Below, piece after piece: positions 1 through 7,197 of a DNA stretch of 64,000 bases. Numbering within the stretch: position 1 is the first letter of the stretch; the number at the start of each line of letters is the position of its first letter. Under the pieces are notes generated by a model, which did no database searches, was not told the origin of the DNA, and saw only the letters and a list, made by a program, of their open reading frames with translations. Made by a program: the position numbers and the translations under genes. Source of the stretch: Neobacillus ginsengisoli (GTDB lineage Bacteria > Bacillota > Bacilli > Bacillales_B > DSM-18226); NCBI RefSeq assembly GCF_030813055.1, contig NZ_JAUSTW010000005.1, forward strand, positions 186,001 through 250,000, in the 5' to 3' direction.

Positions 1-9
1 TAGAGTTTG

Positions 10-352
10 TTAGACATATACAAGCAAAAGCCATAGGTATAAGCAGAGTAGGGTAAAAATTAGTGTTAATGGAATGACGATGAAGGTGACTTTGATATAT
101 TCCATCCAAGTGATTTTGATGTGGTTTTTCTTAAGGATATGCATCCATATCAATGTTGCCAATGTTCCAATTGGTAGTATTATCGAACCGAAATCACTAC
201 CAAAAATATTTGAAAGGTATACGGTAAAAAATAATTGATAAAAATAATAGTTTTTTACCTATATTTATTCTTTTAGACAAGTATCCCCTATGGATTAAAT
301 AGATTAAGTACCCTATAGAACGAGGCAGATTACCTATTATAGAGCTTTGGCA
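10..352 (-). pseudogene. ArsB-type arsenite efflux pump, C-terminal remnant
   Basis: The minus-strand frame ending at TAA (10-12) has the hallmark end of ArsB: GSDFGSIILPIGTLATLIW, then a TW..Y.KV segment and a last hydrophobic helix. ArsB is a 12-TM antiporter of about 430 residues; here only about 70 residues align (roughly 10-225). Upstream the frame stays open to a stop at 353-355, but the residues look unlike ArsB and there is no start codon. I read it as a decayed fragment. No other ars gene is visible. Confidence 0.6.
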
Positions 353-394
353 TTAAAATAATCAATTAATAATAATTATTAGTGGATAGGATAT

Positions 395-433
395 TGAAAA
401 CTAAAAAACCGATACTTTTAAAGTACCGGTTTT
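395..433 (-). terminator. intrinsic terminator after the first Gly-Ser-Lys gene
   Basis: Arms 405-416 and 422-433 pair around a 5-nt loop, and on the minus strand the stem is followed by a T-rich run. It lies about 65 bp beyond the stop of the 498-1094 gene. Confidence 0.75.
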
Positions 434-497
434 AAGAATTTTTTTTATGAGAGTAGTGAAAGCTTTTATCCTTGTGCTTGTCTATATCCCGTTAAAT

Positions 498-1094
498 CTA
501 TGACCATATAAATCCTTTTGAATCTTGTTTTATATTTAAGCAAATACAACCTTTACAGCCTTTCGAACCGTGGCTGCCTTTACTGCCGTGTGAACCGTGG
601 CTAATACTTGTGTGATGCGTTCCATGACTTCCTCGGCTTCCTTGAGATCCGTGACTTCCATGGCTGCCTTTACTGCCGTGTGAACCGTGGCTGATACTAG
701 TGTGATGCGTTCCACGACTTCCTCGGCTTCCTTGAGATCCGTGACTTCCATGGCTGCCCTTACTACCGGTAGATCCGTGAGAGCCCGAGCTCCCTTTACT
801 ACCTTTTGAACCCTTGCTACCTTGAGTACCCTTACTGCCATGTGAGCCGCGGCTTCCTTTACTGATTTTCGGTCCCCGTTTCCCTTTACTACCTTTTGAA
901 CCCTTGCTACCTTGAGTTCCTTTACTGCCTTGTGAGCCGCGGCTTCCCTTACTGATTTTTGGTCCTCGTTTCCCTTTACGACCTTTTTTATGCATGGCTA
1001 CAACTTCTACAGGATTATTGGTTAAAAACTCATCTACTCCATTTTGCTTTGCTTTAGAAAGCAAATCGTGAGGGTCAATTTTTACTAACATCAT
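498..1094 (-). CDS. Gly-X-Y repeat protein rich in Ser, Lys and His (CotG-like spore coat candidate)
   Basis: 198 residues. A folded-looking N-terminus of about 35 residues (MMLVKID..DLLSKAKQNG, then NNPVEV) is shared with the next minus-strand gene. The rest is Gly-X-Y repeats dominated by GSK, GSH, GSR and GSQ, with two copies of a longer unit containing GTHHTSISHGSHGSKG, and a Cys-containing end (GCKGCICL). A longer frame runs up to 1331, but homology with the paralogue and the GGTG-type ribosome site before ATG 1094 decide the start. It lies divergent from cotH, as cotG does in B. subtilis. A structural spore-surface role and phosphorylation by CotH are inferences. Confidence 0.75.
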   Translation of the reverse strand: MMLVKIDPHDLLSKAKQNGVDEFLTNNPVEVVAMHKKGRKGKRGPKISKGSRGSQGSKGTQGSKGSKGSKGKRGPKISKGSRGSHGSKGTQGSKGSKGSKGSSGSHGSTGSKGSHGSHGSQGSRGSRGTHHTSISHGSHGSKGSHGSHGSQGSRGSHGTHHTSISHGSHGSKGSHGSKGCKGCICLNIKQDSKGFIWS

Positions 1095-1124
1095 CACACC
1101 ACTTTCAAATATATTTTTTCTTTC

Positions 1125-1133
1125 TAATTTATG
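1125..1133 (-). promoter_or_regulatory. candidate SigK -10 element
   Basis: The minus strand reads CATAAATTA, matching the SigK -10 pattern CATANNNTA, about 30 bp before the start at 1094. The paralogue's upstream region has the same layout, with a shared GTCAAG/AC/CAT context. No clear -35 was identified. Confidence 0.4.
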
Positions 1134-1416
1134 GAAAAATGGTTGTTCTTGACCTAGACAAATATTTATTTTAAGAAATATAGCCACAATACCCAAAAAT
1201 AAAGGCTCTTTACTAAAAGATTGTGGCTTTTTCGTAAATAAAAGCTGCTTCATATTCACAAGTAAAGGTAGCCTATCGACTTGAATACGATTTAGTTTTA
1301 TAAAAACAACAATGTTAACGAAAACAGCCAAAATGAACTAGGAGTATACATATTTTAAGTGATTTCCTAAAATAATCATGAATAGTAATGATGAAGTAAG
1401 ATTTTGAATCCAATAG

Positions 1417-1442
1417 AAAAACCGATACAAACCTTGTATCGG
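1417..1442 (-). terminator. intrinsic terminator
   Basis: CCGATACAA and TTGTATCGG pair around a 3-nt loop; on the minus strand the stem is followed by TTTTTC. It ends the 1473-1931 gene. Confidence 0.85.
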
Positions 1443-1472
1443 ATAAATGTTACTGCCTTTGTTTACGAGATT

Positions 1473-1931
1473 TTACTGTCTTCGATTTCCTTTGGACCCT
1501 TTGTTGCCTTTAGACCCGCCGCTGCCTTTAGACCCTTTGCTGCCTTTAGACCCGCCGCTGCCTTTAGACCCTTTACTGCCTTTAGATCCGCCGCTGCCTT
1601 TAGACCCTTTACTACCTTTAGATCCGCCGCTGCCTTTAGACCCTTTGCTGCCTTTAGATCCGCCACTGCCTTTAGACCCTTTGCTGCCTTTAGATCCGCC
1701 GCTGCCTTTAGACCCTTTGCTGCCTTTAGATCCGCCGCTGCCTTTAGACCCTTTGCTGCCTTTAGACCCTTTACGTTTTCCCTTTGAAAGAGGTCCTTTT
1801 TTACCACGTGATTTAGGGCCCATCCTTAGAACTTCATCTTCTACCTCTACTGGATTATTATCTAGAAATCCAATAATTCCATTTTCTTTAGCCTGCGAAA
1901 GCAATTGATCAATGTCAATTTTTAATACCAT
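1473..1931 (-). CDS. Gly-Ser-Lys repeat protein (CotG-like spore coat candidate)
   Basis: 152 residues. The N-terminus (MVLKIDIDQLLSQAKENG, then NNPVEV) matches the neighbouring paralogue. After about residue 50 it is a near-perfect 12-residue repeat, SKGSKGSKGSGG, encoded by a 36-bp DNA repeat present about seven times. The repeat is collagen-like in spacing (Gly every third residue) but has no proline and is strongly basic. The start is set by homology and by GGTGGG just before ATG 1931; a frame start at 1949 is less likely. Ser-rich basic repeats beside cotH make it a candidate substrate of the CotH kinase. That role is inferred. Confidence 0.78.
   Translation of the reverse strand: MVLKIDIDQLLSQAKENGIIGFLDNNPVEVEDEVLRMGPKSRGKKGPLSKGKRKGSKGSKGSKGSGGSKGSKGSKGSGGSKGSKGSKGSGGSKGSKGSKGSGGSKGSKGSKGSGGSKGSKGSKGSGGSKGSKGSKGSGGSKGNKGSKGNRRQ
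1500..1770 (-). repeat. 36-bp tandem coding repeat
   Basis: About seven copies of a 36-bp unit with few substitutions encode the SKGSKGSKGSGG repeat. The near identity of copies at third codon positions suggests recent expansion or gene conversion, so copy number probably varies between strains. Confidence 0.85.
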
Positions 1932-1965
1932 TTTCCCACCACTTTCCAAAAGTATTTTACCGTTC

Positions 1966-1974
1966 TAGTTTATG
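1966..1974 (-). promoter_or_regulatory. candidate SigK -10 element
   Basis: The minus strand reads CATAAACTA (CATANNNTA pattern) about 35 bp before the start at 1931, in the same arrangement as upstream of the 1094 start. Expected for late mother-cell coat genes. Confidence 0.4.
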
Positions 1975-2044
1975 GAGAATTGATGGTGCTTGACATTGAA
2001 ATTTATATATTTTTAATAAATAATGCTAAATTTATAGATATTGC

Positions 2045-2072
2045 ACATTTATTCAGAAAAAAGCATATTATT
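2045..2072 (+). promoter_or_regulatory. candidate SigK promoter of cotH
   Basis: An AC dinucleotide (2045-2046), a 17-bp spacer and CATATTATT (2064-2072) fit the AC-N16/17-CATANNNTA pattern except for the last base. It lies 32 bp before the TTG start of cotH. Confidence 0.4.
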
Positions 2073-2104
2073 CTAGAAAAAAATGATATTTAGGGGTATT
2101 AACA

Positions 2105-3175
2105 TTGCAAAAATATGAAATATTCATTAATCCAAAATGGATAAAGAAATTGGAAAATGATATTTGGATGGATGACCATGTACCTGCAGTGCTTAAGATA
2201 GGTGACAACCAATATTCAATTAAACTTGCCTATCGGGGAAATGTGATTAGAAAGAAGAAAAAAAAATCCTATCATATTATTTTTCAAAAACCCTTCACTG
2301 TCAATGGCGCACATGAAATTCATTTAAATGCCGAATATAATGATATATCGCTTAGTCGAAACAAACTTTCGCTTGATTTCTTTGATCGAATTGGCGTCAT
2401 ATCACCACAATCCCAACATGTTCTTTTAAATATCAACGGATTTTGTAAAGGAATTTACCTAGAGCTTGAATCATTCGACCAATATCTTTTGCAAAAAAGA
2501 AAATTACCGGATGGTCCTATTATCTACGCCACCAATTATTATGCCAATTTCTCTTTACTAAATCCCGAAAATGAATTAAAAACCAGTTTAATTGAAGGTT
2601 ATACGTTAAAATATGGCGATAAAAGCTCTTTAACAGAATTGGAATATATGATCGCAATGATCAATTCACTTAACAATGAGGAATTTGAAAAAGAAATACC
2701 GAAAGTTCTTGACGTGGAACAGTATTTCACCTGGCTTTCTGGGGTTATCTGTACACAAAATTTCGACGGTTTTATCCATAATTATGCACTTTACCGTAAT
2801 GGTAAAACAAATTTGTATGAAATCACCCCTTGGGATTATGATGGGACTTGGGGAAGAGATCTTCATGGGCAAAAGCTGGAACATGATTATATCCCAATAA
2901 CTGGATATAACACCTTAACTGGTAGATTACTTTACTTTTCAAAATTCAAAAAGATGTATGTAGAAACACTTTTAGAAATTTTGGAAAAACAATTTACCAT
3001 TGAAACCCAAGAACCAATTATAGAAAAGCTCTTCCAAAAATTAACTCCCTACATTAGTCTAGATCCTTATATAAATATAGATAATGAAAAATTGAAAAAG
3101 GAAAAAATTTATATGTTAGATTTCATTAACAAGCGAAATTCGTATCTTAAACAAAATTTTGGAACATTAATTTAG
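2105..3175 (+). CDS. cotH: spore coat kinase CotH
   Basis: 356 residues, the normal CotH length. CotH proteins are atypical kinases; B. subtilis CotH phosphorylates CotB and CotG on Ser and is needed for outer-coat assembly. Visible motifs are RGN..RKKKKKSY near residue 45-56, a DGFIHNYALYRN segment near 221-232, and WDYDGTWG near 243-250, which carries the metal-binding Asp residues typical of the family. The start is TTG, chosen because AGGGG at 2092-2096 lies 8 nt upstream. It is divergent from two Ser/Lys-repeat genes and followed by CotB-like genes, the same set of neighbours as in the B. subtilis cotB-cotG-cotH locus. Confidence 0.92.
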   Translation: MQKYEIFINPKWIKKLENDIWMDDHVPAVLKIGDNQYSIKLAYRGNVIRKKKKKSYHIIFQKPFTVNGAHEIHLNAEYNDISLSRNKLSLDFFDRIGVISPQSQHVLLNINGFCKGIYLELESFDQYLLQKRKLPDGPIIYATNYYANFSLLNPENELKTSLIEGYTLKYGDKSSLTELEYMIAMINSLNNEEFEKEIPKVLDVEQYFTWLSGVICTQNFDGFIHNYALYRNGKTNLYEITPWDYDGTWGRDLHGQKLEHDYIPITGYNTLTGRLLYFSKFKKMYVETLLEILEKQFTIETQEPIIEKLFQKLTPYISLDPYINIDNEKLKKEKIYMLDFINKRNSYLKQNFGTLI

Positions 3176-3176
3176 G

Positions 3177-3205
3177 TATATGGTCCATAACCATATATTT
3201 TTTTT
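3177..3205 (+). terminator. terminator after cotH
   Basis: TATATGGT and ACCATATA pair around a 5-nt loop and are followed by eight T. Confidence 0.88.
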
Positions 3206-3322
3206 GCCTATTTTTCTCTCTAAATAGTAAAAAAAGGCTCTTATAATAGTACAACATCACGCTATGATACATATAGATGCAGTGTATAAGTTTATAAAAT
3301 TTAAAGGAGGCATTTTGGGATT

Positions 3323-3805
3323 ATGAATAAAGAAGTGATGGAATTATATTTGGGCAAAACCATCAGGGTTGATCGGGGAGGCCCGGAATCAAGGCAAGGA
3401 AAATTAATGGATGTTGCTGAGGATTATTTTGTCCTTTTAACTGAAAATGATGGGGTGGTTTATTATAAAACAGAACATATCAAAAGTGTTACGGAAAGTA
3501 CCAAGGACCAATTGAAGTTTGAAATAGCTATTCCAGAAGATTTCAAGTATAAATGGGAAGAAAATTTCCATAAGCTTTTAGAAGGGATAAAATATCAATG
3601 GGTGAAAATTAATCGCGGAGGTCCAGAATCTCTAGAAGGTGTCCTTAATGACGTAAATAAAGAAGTTGCATCTTTAATTGTTAATGCAGAAGTTGTCCGT
3701 TTTTCCATGAAACACATCAGAAATATTAGCTATGGTTTAAAAATCGAGAAACAAAAAAAAGAAAAAAATGATGAAAACGACAATAGCGAAAATAAAAACG
3801 ATTAA
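3323..3805 (+). CDS. CotB-like spore coat protein (short form)
   Basis: 160 residues with two repeats of the CotB N-terminal domain: RVDRGGPESRQGKL ending in TEHIKSVTE, and INRGGPESLEGVL ending in MKHIRNIS. These RGGPES...G.L and H.K/R.I motifs are those of B. subtilis CotB. The long Ser/Lys/Arg tail of CotB is missing; only a charged K/E/N tail remains. AAAGGAGG lies about 12 nt before the ATG. It starts a run of three related genes after cotH, probably outer spore-coat components. Confidence 0.85.
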   Translation: MNKEVMELYLGKTIRVDRGGPESRQGKLMDVAEDYFVLLTENDGVVYYKTEHIKSVTESTKDQLKFEIAIPEDFKYKWEENFHKLLEGIKYQWVKINRGGPESLEGVLNDVNKEVASLIVNAEVVRFSMKHIRNISYGLKIEKQKKEKNDENDNSENKND

Positions 3806-3811
3806 CACTAC

Positions 3812-3836
3812 GTCGCTTCTCTAATCGAGGAGCGAC
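3812..3836 (+). other. hairpin between CotB-like genes
   Basis: GTCGCT and AGCGAC arms with an inner CTC/GAG pair form a strong stem between two CotB-like genes. There is no T-run, so it may be a weak terminator or an mRNA-processing hairpin rather than a full stop. Confidence 0.5.
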
Positions 3837-3862
3837 ATACTTTCCTAAAGGAGGATTACTAA

Positions 3863-5194
3863 ATGGTCTTAGCTAAATTTTCAGCTGCATTGGAATTATT
3901 AAAAGGTTTTAACGTAAATCTTTATGTGGGTGAAGAGGTAATAAAAGGAAAATTGATTGGTGTTGAATCCGATCATGTGGTAATAGAAAATGAAAATAAT
4001 TATATTTTTTATTACAGCATTGATAAGATACAAGCTGTCACCAAAAATACGAAACAGTTCCAAGGTGAGGAAATAGCCACGACTTTTCAAAAGACCCAGA
4101 GCTTAACAGAACTATTAGAATCTTTTAAAAATTGCTGGATTAGCATTCTGACTTTAAATAAACAAAGGTTCAGCGGTGTCTTAAGTGACATTGATCCAGA
4201 TTTTGTTACCTTAATAAATGGTGAAGAGCGGATTTTAATAAAATTAACGCATATCTCCAATATCTTAAAAGGATTTATTAAGGAGGAAGAAAAAAAACCT
4301 GAACCCAAAAAAGAAAATGGACAGGACAATAACCAAGGAAAAAATAGTGAAAATGGTAATAAAGAAAATTCAGAGAACACTATGAAAAATCAGTCTGAGA
4401 ATAAATCAAAATCATCGACAAATGAGGACAGTAAAAGTTCTGAAACGAAATCAACCTCTTCGGAAAAAAAGGAAACTACAGTATCTGCTCAACAGGAAGA
4501 AGTATATTCTGAAGCTATAAAAGATGAACCAATTCAAACAAACGTTTGGTCACATTCAATAAAAATGGAAGCTGAAAAGACGAATGAAGAATCTTCCGAA
4601 CAAACAAAGAGTGTAGTGGTACCTACTACTGAGGTAACTGCTCCAAAGGTTCAACCATCCACGAAAAAGCAAACAAGTGTAAATTACCAAAATAATACGA
4701 AAACAGAAGAGCCAAAGGAATTGAAAGAAAAGCAAATGACTTCTTCAAAAGAAATCAAACAGGAAAAAGAAGAAGTTAAAAAAGAAACAATGGAACCGAA
4801 ATTAAATAAAGAAGTAAAAGTTGAAACCAAGAAAGAAAATTTCTCGGAAGTAACGAAAAAAGAAGTGAAATCAGAAACCAAAAAAGAAACGAATGTAACT
4901 ATAGAGAAAGAAGTTAAAGTTTTTAAACCGCTAGAGCCACTAACTTTTGCCAATTCAGTAAGAGACAACTCACAAAATCAATCACTCAGAAAACCAACAA
5001 ATACGAGGCAGGAGACGGATCAGAAAAATAAGCAAGAAACGAATCAAATTGAGCAAGAAGTAAAGCAATTCCGATTTGCTGGTGAACCAGTTGCGCGTGA
5101 TCGTGATAATGAGAGAGCTTTCCCGTTTGCAGGTTGGCCAAATAATAGGAGAAAAAGTCAAACAAGATTTAAAAGCTTCGATAATTTTTTCTAA
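3863..5194 (+). CDS. CotB-like spore coat protein with long Ser/Thr/Lys/Glu-rich tail
   Basis: 443 residues. The first about 140 residues hold two CotB-type beta domains (ending at residues reading IDKIQAVT and LTHISNIL). From about residue 145 to 400 the protein is low complexity: Ser, Lys, Glu, Asn and Thr, with runs such as SKSSTNEDSKSSETKS and repeated EVK.ETKKE units. The end is ordered-looking (FRFAGEPVARDRDNERAFPFAGW). The Ser-rich tail is the part of CotB that CotH phosphorylates in B. subtilis, so this is the likeliest CotB counterpart here. The start follows AAAGGAGG by 7-8 nt. Confidence 0.82.
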   Translation: MVLAKFSAALELLKGFNVNLYVGEEVIKGKLIGVESDHVVIENENNYIFYYSIDKIQAVTKNTKQFQGEEIATTFQKTQSLTELLESFKNCWISILTLNKQRFSGVLSDIDPDFVTLINGEERILIKLTHISNILKGFIKEEEKKPEPKKENGQDNNQGKNSENGNKENSENTMKNQSENKSKSSTNEDSKSSETKSTSSEKKETTVSAQQEEVYSEAIKDEPIQTNVWSHSIKMEAEKTNEESSEQTKSVVVPTTEVTAPKVQPSTKKQTSVNYQNNTKTEEPKELKEKQMTSSKEIKQEKEEVKKETMEPKLNKEVKVETKKENFSEVTKKEVKSETKKETNVTIEKEVKVFKPLEPLTFANSVRDNSQNQSLRKPTNTRQETDQKNKQETNQIEQEVKQFRFAGEPVARDRDNERAFPFAGWPNNRRKSQTRFKSFDNFF

Positions 5195-5240
5195 GTAATT
5201 ATGGTATTTTATTTTTCCAAAACCATTACAAAAAGTGCTG

Positions 5241-5300
5241 GGCCTGCTGATTTATGAATTTTATAACAGATTAACCAGTCAGCCCTTTTCTTTTTGTAAC
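5241..5300 (+). terminator. imperfect terminator-like hairpin
   Basis: GGGCCTGCTGATT pairs imperfectly with AACCAGTCAGCCC across a long loop and is followed by TTTTCTTTTTG. A plausible end for the long CotB-like gene, but the stem has mismatches. Confidence 0.45.
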
Positions 5301-5329
5301 GTGGACTAAAATGGAAAGGATGTGAGTAA

Positions 5330-5998
5330 ATGGATTTGAAAAAGCATCTTGGCCAGTATATTAAACTGGAGATTTCCGGAAAGAAAAACCTAATTGGAAT
5401 CCTAATTGATATTGGCAGTGATATTTGGGTTCTTTTCGATGGTAATGACTATCTTTACATTCCAATTATTCATATACAAAATTGGGTTTTCTTAAAGCAA
5501 GATGAAATTGATGAAATCTTTATTACAAATGAACCAACGCCCATTTATAATCATAATGAAGAAATTTCCCTTAGGAAAACCCTTATTGCCGCAAAGGGGA
5601 TTTTCACAGAAATTTTTGTAACCAGCACACAATCCTTGCATGGTTACATTATTAGCATTATGAATAATTACTTTGTTTTTTATTCCCCAATTTATAAGAC
5701 GATGTTTATTTCCCTAAACCACCTAAAATGGTTAATTCCCTACACAAACAATCAAAAGCCGTACGGATTAAGCAACTCCAATTTACCTGTTAACCCCTCT
5801 AATATTACATTTGCAAGGTCATTTGAGGTTCAAATAGAAAAATTAATTGGTAAATTAATTGTTTTTAATATCGGTGAAAATGAAAAAATGTTCGGAAAAA
5901 TACAAGTAATTAAGAATAATTTTGTTGAAATAATCAGAGCAAAAGAAGAACCTGTGTTTATAAATTTTCACCATATCAAAACTGTTCACATGACATAA
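5330..5998 (+). CDS. CotB-like/DUF2642-like beta-domain protein
   Basis: 222 residues made of three short beta-rich repeats, each with the pattern I.G.L/I.....V.....Y.YIPI.HI as in the CotB N-terminal domain (HIQNW, HLKWL, HHIKTV at the repeat ends). The RGGPES motif is lost and there is no charged tail. GGATGTGAG before the ATG serves as ribosome site. It is the third member of the tandem coat set. The assignment rests on domain pattern and position rather than strong motif identity. Confidence 0.6.
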   Translation: MDLKKHLGQYIKLEISGKKNLIGILIDIGSDIWVLFDGNDYLYIPIIHIQNWVFLKQDEIDEIFITNEPTPIYNHNEEISLRKTLIAAKGIFTEIFVTSTQSLHGYIISIMNNYFVFYSPIYKTMFISLNHLKWLIPYTNNQKPYGLSNSNLPVNPSNITFARSFEVQIEKLIGKLIVFNIGENEKMFGKIQVIKNNFVEIIRAKEEPVFINFHHIKTVHMT

Positions 5999-6046
5999 TA
6001 TCTTTCATTTTTTTGCCTCCAAAGTAAACAAGCTTTTACAACCAAT

Positions 6047-6073
6047 AGAGTGTCTAACGGCGCTCTTTTTTTT
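6047..6073 (+). terminator. intrinsic terminator
   Basis: AGAGTG pairs with CGCTCT (one G-T pair) and is followed by eight T. Ends the 5330-5998 gene. Confidence 0.75.
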
Positions 6074-6160
6074 GAAATAAGAAAATAGGTTTTAACGAAG
6101 CTAGTGCTCCTCTACCCCATTTTAAAAAAAAACGGACATTTGCTGCTCGCTCTCCATCTC

Positions 6161-6379
6161 TTAAAAGCTATGAATCATTTTCAATGTACATAGTTTTGGA
6201 CTTCTTTTAAGATAAACTTTTGTCTCCTTAAAACAAAAGTAAATTAAATAAAAAAATAGATATTCATATCATAGTCCATAAGGAATAATGAAAATAGGTA
6301 GGAAAGGAATAGCGTGGTCAAATGACGTAGAAATATCTAGAGCATTTTGAGTATGTTGATTTAATTTTTCATAGATCAT
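6161..6379 (-). pseudogene. PAP2-family membrane phosphatase, N-terminal remnant
   Basis: From ATG 6379 the minus strand encodes MIYEKLNQH...ISTSFDHAIPFLPIFIIPY, the typical start of bacterial membrane PAP2/inositol-phosphoceramide-synthase-like phosphatases, then an in-frame TGA (6269-6271) where the family has Trp, then EYLFFYLIYFCFKETKVYL in the same frame to a TAA at 6161. The catalytic PAP2 motifs are absent. It looks like a gene broken by a nonsense change and 3' loss. It fills most of the otherwise gene-free stretch 6074-6580. Confidence 0.65.
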
Positions 6380-6581
6380 CGAGACATACCGTGAAATAGT
6401 AGTTTCCCTTCATCCCCTTCTACCAACTGGCTACCACTGATTCTAAATTCCATTCGGTTACTGTTTTCAAATTGGAACGTTCAGGATATGGGTAATTTTA
6501 ACATAGATGGAATCAAGTGGATGGACTTTCCGGTAATTTATGCTATGCTAAATTAATATGGAATAGTAAGTTGGTGAATAC

Positions 6582-6974
6582 ATGGAACGAATTATTTTAT
6601 TTGATGGTATTTGTAATTTTTGCAATCAAAGCGTGCAGTTTATATTAAAAAGAGATCCAAATGGGCGATTTAAATTTGCTTCTCTTCAAGGTGAAGCTGC
6701 GAAAATACTATTCAAAAAGTATGACTATGATAAAGAGATCAATAGCATTATTTTAATTGAAAATGAAAGGATTTTCATTAAATCTGAAGCAGCTTTACGG
6801 GTATGCATAAACCTAAAAGGTCCTGTGAAGTTGTTATCAATTTTCCGCATCATCCCTCGATTTATCAGGGACTTCTTTTACGATATAGTTGCTGAAAACC
6901 GATACAAATGGTTTGGTAAAAAAGAGAGCTGTATGCTCCCTCCTCCGGAATGGAAGAAAAGATTCTTAGATTAA
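6582..6974 (+). CDS. DCC-family thiol-disulfide oxidoreductase (DUF393, YuxK-like)
   Basis: 130 residues, full length for the family. The defining motif is at the N-terminus (LFDGICNFCNQSV, DxxCxxC), with the YKWFGK.E.C.LP ending also typical. The family is thioredoxin-like and predicted to act in thiol-disulfide exchange, but no substrate is established. A possible SigA promoter (TGGACT, then TATGCT) lies within 45 bp upstream. A single-gene unit. Confidence 0.88.
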   Translation: MERIILFDGICNFCNQSVQFILKRDPNGRFKFASLQGEAAKILFKKYDYDKEINSIILIENERIFIKSEAALRVCINLKGPVKLLSIFRIIPRFIRDFFYDIVAENRYKWFGKKESCMLPPPEWKKRFLD

Positions 6975-7119
6975 AAGGAGAGGTGTGGAATCAAGTATGT
7001 AAAATGGGATGGTAAGCATCCTGAGGAATCATGGTTTTAACTTTCAATATAGTAATTTAGAAGCTGCATTAAGAGATTTAGTCCTTTGAGGTTTCGGTAC
7101 ACACATATTTTACAATTCC

Positions 7120-7150
7120 GGACAGAGAGCACAATAGCTCTCTGTCCTTT
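7120..7150 (+). terminator. strong hairpin after the DCC gene
   Basis: GGACAGAGAGC and GCTCTCTGTCC form a perfect 11-bp stem with a 6-nt loop, followed by TTT. It probably ends transcription from 6582. Confidence 0.7.
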
Positions 7151-7154
7151 CCAT

Positions 7155-7197
7155 GTGGACAAAACCATGCAACTGTCCACGAACGGTGCCTGTCACC
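7155..7197. repeat. short intergenic palindromes (GTGGACA/TGTCCAC and GGTGCCTGTCACC)
   Basis: Arms GTGGACA (7155-7161) and TGTCCAC (7174-7180) are followed by GGTG-CCTGT-CACC (7185-7197), which runs into the last codons of the GNAT gene. I recall similar strings scattered between genes in Bacillus genomes, but only one copy was seen here. Confidence 0.4.

Noticed and set aside
1095..1331. N-terminal extension of the first Gly-Ser-Lys protein
   Set aside because: The paralogue starts at the equivalent of position 1094, the extra 79 residues have no ribosome site and look like shadow coding.
1500..1770. Regular repeats that might suggest a CRISPR array
   Set aside because: Repeats are contiguous with no spacers and keep a coding frame; the same holds for 9280-9730. 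The palindromic array at 33979-34180 has no equal-length unique spacers and no cas genes nearby.
1404..1908. Plus-strand open frames rich in PLDPL or AAFRPF across the 36-bp repeat
   Set aside because: They are antisense read-outs of the GSK-repeat gene; the repeat structure keeps all frames open.
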